A stretch of 64,000 nucleotides of DNA, taken from contig CATOTJ020000001.1 of the NCBI GenBank assembly GCA_951813525.2, forward strand, positions 620,001 to 684,000, given 5' to 3'. Positions 1 through 7,663 of this stretch are shown here, piece after piece (position 1 is the first letter of the stretch; the number at the start of each line of letters is the position of its first letter). Origin of the DNA: Thermohalobaculum sp951813525. Its GTDB lineage: Bacteria; Pseudomonadota; Alphaproteobacteria; Rhodobacterales; Rhodobacteraceae. The notes below the pieces were generated by a model that did no database searches, had not been told where the DNA came from, and saw only the letters and a list, made by a program, of their open reading frames with translations. The translations under genes were made by a program, and so were the position numbers.

Positions 1-814
1 CCGGCTCTTCAAGCGCTTTTTCGGCCTCTTCCAGTGTAATTCTGTTTTGGTCGCGCATCAGCCCGACAATGATCGCGGCGCGGTCCTGCGACCGGGAAAG
101 ATCGTTGGTCGGGGCCAATGCCGATGGCGCCCGGAGCAGACCGGCAAGCATCGCCGCTTCGGCAATCGTGACATCGCGTGCGGATTTACCGAAGTAGCGT
201 TGCGAGGCCGCCTCGAACCCAAAGGTTCCGGCGCCCAGATACACACGGTTCAGATAGACCGCCAGGATCTCGTTCTTTGAATATTTCAGCTCCAACGCCA
301 ACGCCATCGGTACTTCTTTGATCTTGCGCTCCAGCTTGCGGCGGGCGTCCAGGAAGACATTCTTGGCAACCTGCTGAGTGATGGTCGAGCCGCCCTGGAC
401 CAGTCGGCCCGCCTTGAAATTCACATACATCGCCCGGGCGATACCGCGTGGATCGATGCCGAAATGGCCGCGAAAGCGCTTGTCTTCGGCGGCGATGACG
501 GCGGCAATCAGATGAGGTGAGACTTTGTCGGTCGTCAGGTCCCCGCCATATTGCTCGCCGCGCCATGCAAAAATGCGTCCGTTCGCGTCATAAAGCCGGA
601 CCGAACCCGTGCCGCGCCCATCAAACAGCTGATCGGATGCCGGAAGGATCGAATAATAGTAAGTCGTCGCCGCGCCGGTCACCAAAATCAGAACCACCGC
701 CAGGCGCCAGGAAAATCCCCAAACCAGACGGAATAGGCCGCGCACCGCGCGACCGATCAGCCCGGGTTGCGCCGGGGACGGCGCTTTTCGCCGGGGCTTG
801 GGTTTTCTTGCCAT
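1..814 (-). CDS. Class A penicillin-binding protein (PBP1A-like), 3' end outside window
   Basis: Bifunctional cell-wall synthase: the periplasmic glycosyltransferase domain polymerises lipid II and the transpeptidase domain, which lies beyond the window edge, crosslinks it. The reverse strand reads in one frame from ATG at 814 to base 1, about 271 residues. A basic N-terminus (MARKPKPRRK) and one membrane helix (residues about 33-53) precede a GT51 domain with the catalytic-Glu motif AAVIAAEDKRF, then GGSTITQQ and KEVPMALALE, and GKSARDVTIAEAAMLAG. These are diagnostic of the family. The C-terminal half is missing, so PBP1A, PBP1C and related classes cannot be separated. The 157 bp upstream, between this gene and the yggS-like gene, hold no gene I can see. 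Confidence 0.93.
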   Translation of the reverse strand, partial: MARKPKPRRKAPSPAQPGLIGRAVRGLFRLVWGFSWRLAVVLILVTGAATTYYYSILPASDQLFDGRGTGSVRLYDANGRIFAWRGEQYGGDLTTDKVSPHLIAAVIAAEDKRFRGHFGIDPRGIARAMYVNFKAGRLVQGGSTITQQVAKNVFLDARRKLERKIKEVPMALALELKYSKNEILAVYLNRVYLGAGTFGFEAASQRYFGKSARDVTIAEAAMLAGLLRAPSALAPTNDLSRSQDRAAIIVGLMRDQNRITLEEAEKALEEP

Positions 815-971
815 GGGTCGGTTCAGCCTTGCTTCGTCATCTGCATCAAGACGATCGGATTCCGCCCACCAATCCGGGACCGTCAGTTAGGGTTGCAAGG
901 CGCCAGTCCATTCCGGTTCGCCGGTCCTGCCGCCTGTCGGGAATTTACCTGTTTCGCGTTCGGATCGCAAA

Positions 972-1637
972 CTAGGGCTTGTGCATTTCCCGTGCACCAA
1001 AGATGGCAGATCCGACACGGATATGGGTCGCGCCCAGAGCGATCGCACTCTCGAAATCTGCGCTCATTCCCATCGACAATCCGGTCAACCCGTTCCGATT
1101 TGCCAAGGTCTTCAAAAGCGCAAAATGCAGGGACGGTTCCTCGTCGACGGGCGGGATACACATCAGGCCTGCGACGGGTAGACCATAGTCGTCGCGGCAC
1201 GCTGCAACGAACGCGTCCGTATCCGCCGGCAGACATCCGGCTTTTTGTGGCTCTTCGCCTGTATTGACCTGGATAAAGCAGGGCAGCGCCCGGCCGCTTT
1301 CGGCGAACCCGTCGGCAAGCTTGCGCGCCAGTTTGTCCCGGTCGACCGAATGGATGGCGTCGAACAAGCCCAAAGCCTGTCGGACCTTGTTGGTTTGCAA
1401 TGGGCCGATCAGGTGCAGATCCAGATCGGGGAATTCGGGGCGGCGGTGCGCCCAGCGGCCGTCCGCTTCCTGCACGCGATTTTCGCCGAAGACGCGGTTC
1501 CCTTCTGCCAGGACCGCGTCGATGCGATCATCGGGCTGCACCTTCGAGACCGCAATCAGTGAGATGTCCGCGGGATCGCGCCCGGCCTTTGTCGCAGCGG
1601 CGGCAATCCGGTCCTGAATGCCTGCCAGCCCGCTCAT
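972..1637 (-). CDS. YggS/PROSC-family PLP homeostasis protein
   Basis: Pyridoxal-phosphate-binding protein of the alanine-racemase-like TIM-barrel fold, involved in vitamin B6 homeostasis rather than catalysis. The 221 residues carry the family signatures LIAVSKVQ (PLP lysine), GENRVQE, DLHLIGPLQTNK, IHSVDR, and the C-terminal LSMGMSADFESAIALG...RVGSAIFGAR. A longer reading frame exists, but ATG at 1637 gives the usual family length and start (MSGLAGIQDRI). It overlaps the stop of the upstream sulfotransferase gene by 4 nt (ATGA), which indicates translational coupling. Recognition is strong; the exact physiological partner is not visible. Confidence 0.93.
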   Translation of the reverse strand: MSGLAGIQDRIAAAATKAGRDPADISLIAVSKVQPDDRIDAVLAEGNRVFGENRVQEADGRWAHRRPEFPDLDLHLIGPLQTNKVRQALGLFDAIHSVDRDKLARKLADGFAESGRALPCFIQVNTGEEPQKAGCLPADTDAFVAACRDDYGLPVAGLMCIPPVDEEPSLHFALLKTLANRNGLTGLSMGMSADFESAIALGATHIRVGSAIFGAREMHKP

Positions 1638-2503
1638 GCCATCGCCGCGATGTCTGCGGTCTCCTCCATCATCTCGGGATAATATTTTTCCAGAGCCTCC
1701 TGAAATTCGTACCGCACGCGGGCGACTTGGGCGGGCGTCAACGCTTCGCGCCAACCGCCGGATTTGCCGGTAACGAAAAAGGCGTCCATCTGCTTCGGGC
1801 GTTCCGAAAACCCTTGCTGGCGTTCCTGTTTGCGCAATTCTGAGAAGCTTGATGCGCGCACCGCCCGCTTGACCTGGCCGGGTTTGACCGGGATGCGCAA
1901 GAACTCCAGCACACTTTGCATCTGTGTCTGCGTGTCTTCGATCATGTCCTCATAGCGGATATGGATCTTCGGCAGACCGGGCGCCTGCAACCAGCTTTTG
2001 ATGTGTTCGTCCCAACGCCCGATTATTTCATAAATCCCATCGCCGGACCGAAACACCGCATTGGGGTCAACCATCGCGTCGATCATCTCGTCGATCGTTC
2101 GTCCGGAATGGCGGGCAAAGGACGGGATCACATCGAACGGGTTGCGCAGAATATAAATCGCGGCTGCCGTGACTTCCGGATTGATAAGCGGTGTGTCGCC
2201 GATCGTTGCGACCTGGCTGTGCGTTTTGACGAAATGGTGCCCGGTCTTTGATCTGGCGATCAGGCGTTGAACGGCGGGACGGATCGCAATGGAGTCCTCA
2301 ACCGTCTCGCCCCGGAACTGTCCGCCCGCCGCTTTATCAAAGAAGTCGATGCGAAGATCGCCGGTGGTGAATTGGTCCAGCTGGTTGATCGACAGTTGCT
2401 GTCCTTTGGCCGCGAAATAGTTGGCCAGGAAAACCCGCATCCAGGTGTTTCCCGACTTTTGATAGGACGCCAGCCAGATGATCTGCTGTGGGTTCTGTTG
2501 CAT
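1634..2503 (-). CDS. Sulfotransferase family protein (first of a tandem pair)
   Basis: A PAPS-dependent sulfotransferase-fold protein of 289 residues. The 5'-phosphosulfate loop is YQKSGNTWMR at residues 14-23, and the 3'-phosphate-binding region is AIYILRNPFDVIPSFARHSG near residues 140-160. The usual hydrophobic WLASY strand precedes the loop. The C-terminal part (KSGGWREALTPAQVARV) matches the motif that caps the active site in this family. The acceptor substrate cannot be read; bacterial members sulfate glycans, lipids or small molecules. It is followed by the yggS-like gene with ATGA overlap, and preceded 59 bp upstream by a second sulfotransferase gene that looks like a diverged duplicate. 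Confidence 0.9.
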   Translation of the reverse strand: MQQNPQQIIWLASYQKSGNTWMRVFLANYFAAKGQQLSINQLDQFTTGDLRIDFFDKAAGGQFRGETVEDSIAIRPAVQRLIARSKTGHHFVKTHSQVATIGDTPLINPEVTAAAIYILRNPFDVIPSFARHSGRTIDEMIDAMVDPNAVFRSGDGIYEIIGRWDEHIKSWLQAPGLPKIHIRYEDMIEDTQTQMQSVLEFLRIPVKPGQVKRAVRASSFSELRKQERQQGFSERPKQMDAFFVTGKSGGWREALTPAQVARVRYEFQEALEKYYPEMMEETADIAAMA

Positions 2504-2562
2504 GGGTGGCGGCCTCCCGCGGCGCGATCATTCGTGGCCCCATGTGCCCCGGCGCAGACCGG

Positions 2563-3393
2563 TCAGTCAAGATAGCCGTATTGGCGCATCACCCGTTCAT
2601 GATCGGTTTCGATCTTCGATATGTGATCCGCGGTCAACTGATCCTTCCATTGGCCCGCGGTACCGCTTCGAAAGAACGCTTCCTGATTGTCCGAATTTTC
2701 GACAAATCCAGACTTCTGTTCCTGCGCCTTCATCCGGTCGAAGCTGGAAAAGTCGATCGACTTGTCCAAGCGGGCCTGGTCAAAACCCAAATCCAAGAAA
2801 TTCACCATATCGCCAAAGACCTTCTGGGCGTCGGTCAGCATATCTTCATACCGCACGGTTCGGACCGAAAAGCCGCGGGCGCGCGCCCAGCTGCGCACAT
2901 GGTCGGACCAGGTTCCCAGGAATTGGTGAACGTTGTATTCGTTGCCCTTGGTGGCGTTTTCGGGGTGACCGAGACGGTGGACGGTTTCGTCCAGGGTCAT
3001 GCCATGATGGCTGGCGTAAGAAATCGCCATATCGCGCGGGTCGCGAATGATGTGGATCGCGCCCTTGGTCTGATGCCGCGGCACCAGTTCGGTTCCGAAG
3101 GCTTTTGTGTTCTGATTGTGTGTCTTGATCAGGTTCAGATCGGCGCCGTTGCTGTCGATCGTATCCAGCATCTTGCGCCGGACCTTGACCATTTCGCGCG
3201 GGTTTGTCGGATCGAACCGGCCACCGGCGACGCGGCGATGCGCCAGGGTGTTCGCATCCCCGATCCCCAGGCGCGATAGCTGGTTGACCGGAACAGGCTC
3301 GGCCAGATTGAAAATATAATTCGCCAGAAACGCCCGCATCCAGGTGTTGCCGGATTTTGGATAGGACGCGAGCCACATCAGAGATTTGGTCAT
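2563..3393 (-). CDS. Sulfotransferase family protein (second of a tandem pair)
   Basis: A 276-residue paralogue of the downstream neighbour, with the same layout: YPKSGNTWMR loop at residues 11-20, IHIIRDPRDMAISYASHHG for the 3'-phosphate, and GTAGQWKDQLTADHISKI near the C-terminus. Shared blocks include MRAFLANYI / MRVFLANYF and the RYEDML / RYEDMI segment, so an old tandem duplication is likely. The R-D-P-R-D form of the second motif is closer to the classical one than in the neighbour. Substrate is unknown. The start ATG at 3393 is the only Met before the WLASYPKSG core. The 144 bp up to the porin stop hold a strong hairpin. Confidence 0.9.
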   Translation of the reverse strand: MTKSLMWLASYPKSGNTWMRAFLANYIFNLAEPVPVNQLSRLGIGDANTLAHRRVAGGRFDPTNPREMVKVRRKMLDTIDSNGADLNLIKTHNQNTKAFGTELVPRHQTKGAIHIIRDPRDMAISYASHHGMTLDETVHRLGHPENATKGNEYNVHQFLGTWSDHVRSWARARGFSVRTVRYEDMLTDAQKVFGDMVNFLDLGFDQARLDKSIDFSSFDRMKAQEQKSGFVENSDNQEAFFRSGTAGQWKDQLTADHISKIETDHERVMRQYGYLD

Positions 3394-3490
3394 GTGCGGG
3401 CCCGGAGTCGGATTGCGAGTTGGCTGTCAGGTGACTGACGGGCGCCGGGTTGTCAAGGTTTGCGCCAGGAACACCAACGCCCCACATGAA

Positions 3491-3513
3491 TTGGGGGGCC
3501 AGTGGCCCCCCAA
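3491..3513. other. Strong GC hairpin downstream of porin 1
   Basis: A 10-bp perfect stem (3491-3500 with 3504-3513) around a 3-nt loop lies about 25 bp beyond the porin stop at 3538. On the minus strand the T-run comes before the hairpin, not after it, so it does not have the layout of a textbook intrinsic terminator. It may still protect the porin mRNA 3' end or stop transcription weakly. Confidence 0.6.
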
Positions 3514-3537
3514 AAAAGTCTTTATCCGAAAGTCGGA

Positions 3538-4635
3538 TCAGAAGCTGAGGCCGATGCCCGTGCCGATGACCCAGCCGTCGACATCCGAGCCAGGACCAGC
3601 AGCCGAGTCGTAGTCGACATAGGCCGCGAAGAGGTTCAGACGAACGCCCTTGGCCAGCTTGTAGTCGACAGCAGCGCCAAAGGTGTCCTGCTCCATCGTT
3701 GCGCCGCCCGGTTCGCCGTTTTCACCGTGGAAGTAGGTCAGCGAGAAGGTCCACGGACCGGTCGCGTAGCTGACGCCGACATCGTAGGCCCTGCCGTCGT
3801 CAACACCGGCGGCGTGCTCGTTCGATTCAGCGAATGAACCACCGATGGTGAAACCGGCATAGCCAAGGTTCACACCGAAGGCGTAAACGGTCGGTGTGTC
3901 CGGACCGGCGGCCAGGTTGGCCTGGCCAACACCGTAGCGCGCGGAAAGGGCAACGTTGAAATCGCCGAAGGTCTGCACATAGTTGGCGCCGACGTCGAAG
4001 ATGTGGCCCAGGGTACCCGTGCCGCCTGCGATGTTGGTCGGACCGAAGTTGTCCTGCAGACCGTCATGCGCGTAGGAAACACCCAGCTGGAAACCAGCAA
4101 AGCGCGGCGTGAAGTAGGTGATGCGCTTGGCATCGTTGTTGCCGCCAACTTCCAGGAACGTGGTGCCCAGCGTGCCGCGAAAGACGGAGTCGACGCCGGT
4201 TGCGCCCGTCCAGGCAATGTAGTCACCGGTCGACGGCGAGTTCAGCGAGATGATCGCGGCGTTAGGCGCGCCGTAGGTCATCTTGTAACCGGCCGAGTTT
4301 TCCGAACCGATCAGGATTTCACCGAACGAACCTTTGATCTGCACATAGGATTCATCGATCTGGTCGCCGTTCGTTTCGCCTTCCAGCTGGATGTTGGCGC
4401 CGATCTTGATGCCGTTGTCCAGAGTGATCGACGGCAGGAAGAAGATTTCCGTGTTCGTCGAGACGTCGACACCGTCGAAGTCTGCGGTGCCGATGCCGTT
4501 GCCGTCGGTCGCGGCATAGGCAACCATTGCGTTATAGTAGCCGCCGACGCGAACGTCCCATTCGGCTGCGGAGGCCGGAGCGGCCATAGCACCGGCGACC
4601 GCGATGGCGCTGGTGCTGAGGAGAATCTTTTTCAT
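3538..4635 (-). CDS. Outer-membrane porin (tandem copy 1)
   Basis: A trimeric-type gram-negative porin forming a diffusion channel in the outer membrane. The 365 residues begin with a clear signal peptide (MKKILLSTSAIAVAGAM, predicted cut after ASA at residue 23), followed by amphipathic strands such as EWDVRVGGYYNAMVAYA and a C-terminal strand ending in aromatic Phe (GTGIGLSF), the BAM recognition signature. ATG at 4635 was chosen over an in-frame upstream start because it places the signal peptide at the N-terminus and has GAGGGA just upstream. The second copy at 5536-6633 has the same length and only two differences in the first 141 residues (P20Q and D57E), while the middle differs, as expected for surface loops under divergence or gene conversion. 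Confidence 0.93.
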   Translation of the reverse strand: MKKILLSTSAIAVAGAMAAPASAAEWDVRVGGYYNAMVAYAATDGNGIGTADFDGVDVSTNTEIFFLPSITLDNGIKIGANIQLEGETNGDQIDESYVQIKGSFGEILIGSENSAGYKMTYGAPNAAIISLNSPSTGDYIAWTGATGVDSVFRGTLGTTFLEVGGNNDAKRITYFTPRFAGFQLGVSYAHDGLQDNFGPTNIAGGTGTLGHIFDVGANYVQTFGDFNVALSARYGVGQANLAAGPDTPTVYAFGVNLGYAGFTIGGSFAESNEHAAGVDDGRAYDVGVSYATGPWTFSLTYFHGENGEPGGATMEQDTFGAAVDYKLAKGVRLNLFAAYVDYDSAAGPGSDVDGWVIGTGIGLSF

Positions 4636-4853
4636 TTGTCCCTCATTTGGTTTCACACGTGTGTTTTGCTTGTGACGCCCGATATGCTTCGGGTCTGCAC
4701 AGCCGGGCCGTACCTGCCCAAGGCATCGTTTCTTATTCACAGTGATTGCGGGGTCAATCGTGGGTTACGTGGAAAGTGGAATTCGATTCCATGCTCGGTG
4801 CATATCTGCAACATAATATGCGAAGATTGCCGATAGTCCTTCAATTCAAGGGA
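4636..4853. other. Intergenic region upstream of porin 1
   Basis: These 218 bp hold the ribosome-binding site (GAGGGA, minus strand, just upstream of 4635) and presumably the promoter of porin 1. The stretch around 4795-4860 is AT-richer than its surroundings. No gene is visible. The region also receives the 3' tail of the tnpA reading frame just beyond 4853. Confidence 0.5.
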
Positions 4854-5375
4854 TTAATTGACCTGAGCAGCAGGCCCGTGATCATCCGGGATCGGTACCG
4901 CCCGCTTCACAACACAAACAAAAAAGGGGGGCCGAAGCCCCCCGAATGCCACTGAACGACTACCGGCTGTCGCCGGTAGGATCGGGGTGTGTTGTTCCAG
5001 GTACTGAAGTACCACGTCCTGCGTAATGGCGCCGCTGGTCGTCGAGAAGTATCCCCTACCCCAAAAGCGGCGACCCCAGTACCGTTTTCGGATGTGCGGG
5101 AATTCCTGCTGTGCCTTTCGTGACGACCGCCCCTTCATCTTGCGCACCAGATCGCTGATCGCGAGCTTCGGTGGCACCGACACGAACATATGGATGTGAT
5201 CACTTGAAAGCACGCCCTTGATGATCTCCACGCCGTTCTCGGAACAGACTTGGCGGATGATCTCTCGAATGCGCAGTCGCAGATCACCCTTGAGCACCTT
5301 GAACCGGTACTTCGTCGACCAGACAATGTGGTAGCGGTGGTAGAAGACGCAGTGTTTTCCGGTATCGTATTGCAT
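4854..5375 (-). CDS. tnpA: IS200/IS605-family transposase TnpA with an odd C-terminal tail
   Basis: A single-strand HUH transposase of the Y1 type. The 173-residue frame contains the YHIVWSTKYR start block, the metal-binding HUH motif (His60-Ile-His62 in SSDHIHMFVSVPP), a basic linker (RKMKGRSSRK) and the nucleophile helix with Tyr125 (VVLQYLEQH). Members usually end soon after this helix. Here the frame continues about 44 residues, through the right-end hairpin (4960-4979) and into flanking DNA that includes a terminator hairpin. The tail is therefore probably not native: a small indel after LEQH would explain it, because another frame meets a stop just at the hairpin. The start codon lies inside a long inverted repeat. 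It may be functional, but the tail makes this uncertain. Confidence 0.85.
   Translation of the reverse strand: MQYDTGKHCVFYHRYHIVWSTKYRFKVLKGDLRLRIREIIRQVCSENGVEIIKGVLSSDHIHMFVSVPPKLAISDLVRKMKGRSSRKAQQEFPHIRKRYWGRRFWGRGYFSTTSGAITQDVVLQYLEQHTPILPATAGSRSVAFGGLRPPFFVCVVKRAVPIPDDHGPAAQVN
4920..4943 (-). terminator. Intrinsic terminator (UUCG tetraloop), probably the original terminator of porin 2
   Basis: On the minus strand a 7-bp GC stem (4937-4943 with 4926-4932) closed by a UUCG loop is followed at once by six T residues (4925-4920). This is a canonical Rho-independent terminator. It lies about 590 bp beyond the porin 2 stop, but only some 20-25 bp beyond it once the IS element is removed in thought. 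Confidence 0.85.
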
Positions 5376-5530
5376 GATCTTATCCTCGGGAAAAAGGAGC
5401 CGTATACCCTGCCGGGCGGCTCCTTTTTCCCGAGGATAAGATCATAAGATTACTCTTCGCGCTGAAGCGCTCCCGTCTGGAAGACGGGGGGTTTGCTCCA
5501 CGAGAGTGGATACTAAAGTTTACCTGAACG
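4952..5530 (-). mobile_element. IS200/IS605-type insertion element between the two porin genes
   Basis: A tnpA-only element of roughly 570 bp. Right end: perfect 8-bp hairpin with 4-nt loop at 4960-4979. Left end: three small hairpins at 5459-5470 (GCGC/TGAA loop), 5472-5488 (7-bp stem) and 5497-5510 (TCCAC/GTGGA). Subterminal hairpins instead of terminal inverted repeats are the hallmark of this family. The 7-mer ctgaacg occurs at both borders (4952-4958 and 5524-5530), so the exact ends lie at or next to these copies. No tnpB or omega RNA is seen. Boundaries are inferred, not proven. Confidence 0.75.
5374..5445 (-). promoter_or_regulatory. 29-bp perfect inverted repeat covering the tnpA ribosome-binding site and start codon
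   Basis: Positions 5374-5402 are the exact reverse complement of 5417-5445, with a 14-nt loop. In tnpA mRNA the downstream arm contains the GAGGAT Shine-Dalgarno stretch and runs into the ATG at 5375. Any transcript entering from the porin side would fold and hide the start. IS200 is known to use such a leader hairpin to limit transposase synthesis and block read-through. Confidence 0.85.
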
Positions 5531-5535
5531 GCGGC

Positions 5536-6633
5536 TCAGAAGCTGAGGCCGATGCCCGTGCCGATGACCCAGCCGTCGACATCCGAGCCAGGACCGGCAG
5601 CCGAGTCGTAGTCGACATAGGCGCCGAAGAGGTTCAGACGAACGCCCTTGGCCAACTTGTAGTCAACCGCGGCGCCGAACGTGTCCTGCTCGTCGGTCGT
5701 GCCGCCCGGCTCGCCGTTTTCACCGTGGAAGTAGGTGATTGAGAGTGTCCACGGACCATTCGCATAGGACGCACCGAAGTCGTAAGCGGTACCATCGTCG
5801 ACACCGTTGTTATGCTCGTTCGCTTCTGCGAACGAACCACCGATGGTGAAACCGGCATAGCCGAGGTTCACACCGAAGGCGTAAACGGTCGGCATATCAG
5901 CAGTGAATCCTGCGGTTTGGTTCTGACCGACGCCATAGCGGCCCGAGATGGCGACATTGAAATCACCGAACGACTGCACATAGTTCGCGCCGATGTCGAA
6001 GATGTGTGCAACTGACCCAGAACCCGATGCGATGTTGGTCGGACCGAAGTTGTCCTGAAACGCGTCATGCGCGTAGGAAACACCGATCTGGAAACCAGCG
6101 AAGCGCGGCGTAAAGTAGGTGATGCGCTTGGCATCGTTGTTGCCCTGAACTTCCAGGAACGTAGTGCCCAGCGTGCGGCGGAAGACGTCGCCGCCGGTGA
6201 AACCGGACCAGGCGATGTAGTCACCGGTCGACGGCGAGTTCAGCGAGATGATCGCGGCGTTAGGCGCGCCGTAGGTCATCTTGTAACCGGCCGAGTTTTC
6301 CGAGCCGATCAGGATTTCGCCGAACGAACCTTTGATCTGCACATACGATTCGTCGATCTGGTCGCCGTTCGTCTCGCCTTCCAGCTGGATGTTGGCGCCG
6401 ATCTTGATGCCGTTGTCCAGCGTGATCGACGGCAGGAAGAAGATTTCCGTGTTCGTCGAGACTTCGACACCGTCGAAGTCTGCGGTGCCGATGCCATTGC
6501 CGTCAGTCGCGGCATAGGCAACCATTGCGTTATAGTAGCCGCCGACGCGGACGTCCCATTCGGCTGCGGAGGCCTGAGCGGCCATGGCACCGGCCACTGC
6601 GATGGCGCTGGTGCTGAGGAGAATCTTTTTCAT
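5536..6633 (-). CDS. Outer-membrane porin (tandem copy 2)
   Basis: A 365-residue porin, the same length as copy 1, with signal peptide MKKILLSTSAIAVAGAM and cleavage after ASA (residue 23), beta-strand blocks, and terminal GTGIGLSF. The first 141 residues and the last 25 are almost identical to copy 1. Differences cluster around residues 142-225 and 240-320 (for example SGFTGGDVFR against TGATGVDSVF), which would be loop or extracellular segments. The ribosome-binding site is GAGGGA before ATG at 6633. An IS200-type element starts within about 15 bp of its stop and separates it from its likely terminator at 4920-4943. The pair may be expressed under different conditions or serve as a recombination reservoir; this is inference. 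Confidence 0.93.
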   Translation of the reverse strand: MKKILLSTSAIAVAGAMAAQASAAEWDVRVGGYYNAMVAYAATDGNGIGTADFDGVEVSTNTEIFFLPSITLDNGIKIGANIQLEGETNGDQIDESYVQIKGSFGEILIGSENSAGYKMTYGAPNAAIISLNSPSTGDYIAWSGFTGGDVFRRTLGTTFLEVQGNNDAKRITYFTPRFAGFQIGVSYAHDAFQDNFGPTNIASGSGSVAHIFDIGANYVQSFGDFNVAISGRYGVGQNQTAGFTADMPTVYAFGVNLGYAGFTIGGSFAEANEHNNGVDDGTAYDFGASYANGPWTLSITYFHGENGEPGGTTDEQDTFGAAVDYKLAKGVRLNLFGAYVDYDSAAGPGSDVDGWVIGTGIGLSF

Positions 6634-6964
6634 TTGTCCCTCGCTTGGTTAACGGCTTTCGTCCGCGATTGTCCTTTTCAGGCGCATAGACTCTTCTTGC
6701 GTGGATTGCGCCAGCTCGTGAAATCCTTTTGATTCAGTGGCTTCTGCTGGTCAAACGATATGGCGCATCCGGCCGGGCCGCCGTAGCCCTAACCTGGCCA
6801 GACGATGCATTTCTGCAACAAAAAGTGCGCGATCACGCGTTGCAGTCGGCCTGCTTGACCAGTATTAGGGCGGGAGAGGGCGGAATAGAGAGTCCGAGGG
6901 TGGGCCTGGCAGCGTTCGCTAACACCGAGTTGCCAACCTCCGCTTGCGGCACAGGAAGGGTGAA
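6634..6964. other. Divergent promoter region between porin 2 and the DUF3576 gene
   Basis: These 331 bp separate the divergently read porin 2 and lipoprotein genes. They hold the ribosome-binding sites of both (GAGGGA on the minus strand near 6640; AGGAAGGG at 6953-6960 on the plus strand). I see no open frame with coding character, RNA gene or repeat. Both promoters are expected here, but I could not place them with confidence. Confidence 0.5.
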
Positions 6965-7540
6965 ATGATGAGAATTTCCCGTTCGATCAGGATGGCTGGC
7001 GGTGCGTCCATGGCCTTGTTACTGGTCGCTTGCGGCGGCAGCGGTGAGCTTGCAGCGAGTAAGGATGACAGTCCGCGCAGTGGTCCGACCAATCGCTATG
7101 ACCCCGATGCTGAGGGTATTTTCGGCGAAGGCGGATTTACGTTGGGTAAATTGGCAAGCGGTAATATTCTGGGCGGCTCGGACGAGAATCGCGATGGATC
7201 TGTCGCGCCGATCAATCGTTTCCTGTGGCAGGCATCGCTGGACACTCTGTCGTTTATGCCGTTGGCATCGACCGATCCCTTCACGGGTGTGATTGCTACC
7301 GACTGGTCATCGACCGAGGCGGCGCCGGGCGAGCGGTTTAAGGTAACCGTTTATCTGAACAGCCCACGGTTGTCGGCGACTTCGGTCAAAGTTGCCGTCT
7401 ACCGTCAGATTCGCGACGCAAACGGTGGTTGGATACAGACAGCGATTGATCCGGCAACCCCGCGCAAGATCGAGGATTCGATCCTGACGCGAGCCCGTCA
7501 GATCCGAGTTGCCGAGCTAAACGAAGAAGAGGCGAGCTGA
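6965..7540 (+). CDS. DUF3576-family outer-membrane lipoprotein
   Basis: A conserved alphaproteobacterial lipoprotein of unknown function, 191 residues. The signal sequence ends in a lipobox (LLLVAC, Cys near residue 24), and the mature protein carries the family blocks IFGEGGFTLG, INRFLWQASLDTLSFMPL, GVIATDWSS, GERFKVTVYL and a C-terminal RARQIRVAELN. ATG at 6965 or the adjacent ATG at 6968 fits the AGGAAGGG ribosome-binding site better than the in-frame ATG at 6944. The gene sits just upstream of leuS, as in many Rhodobacterales, but a strong terminator lies between the two. An envelope role fits the lipobox and is otherwise inferred. Confidence 0.88.
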   Translation: MMRISRSIRMAGGASMALLLVACGGSGELAASKDDSPRSGPTNRYDPDAEGIFGEGGFTLGKLASGNILGGSDENRDGSVAPINRFLWQASLDTLSFMPLASTDPFTGVIATDWSSTEAAPGERFKVTVYLNSPRLSATSVKVAVYRQIRDANGGWIQTAIDPATPRKIEDSILTRARQIRVAELNEEEAS

Positions 7541-7580
7541 TCCCGGGGGGCCTGTACGGCCCCGCGTGATTGAAATGCTG

Positions 7581-7613
7581 CCGCGCCCGCACTATCACGG
7601 GCGCGGTTTTTTT
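7581..7613 (+). terminator. Intrinsic terminator after the DUF3576 gene
   Basis: A perfect 9-bp GC stem (7581-7589 with 7598-7606) around an 8-nt loop is followed by seven T residues (7607-7613). It lies 41 bp after the lipoprotein stop and 50 bp before the leuS start, so leuS needs its own promoter or depends on read-through. Confidence 0.92.
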
Positions 7614-7663
7614 ATGGCCGGATGTCCCCTGCGGTCGATCCGGTGAAGAAGGAGAATGCGGGC

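Noticed and set aside
3491..3513. Hairpin after porin 1 as an intrinsic terminator
   Set aside because: The T-run is on the wrong side of the stem for the minus-strand transcript, so it is listed only as a hairpin.
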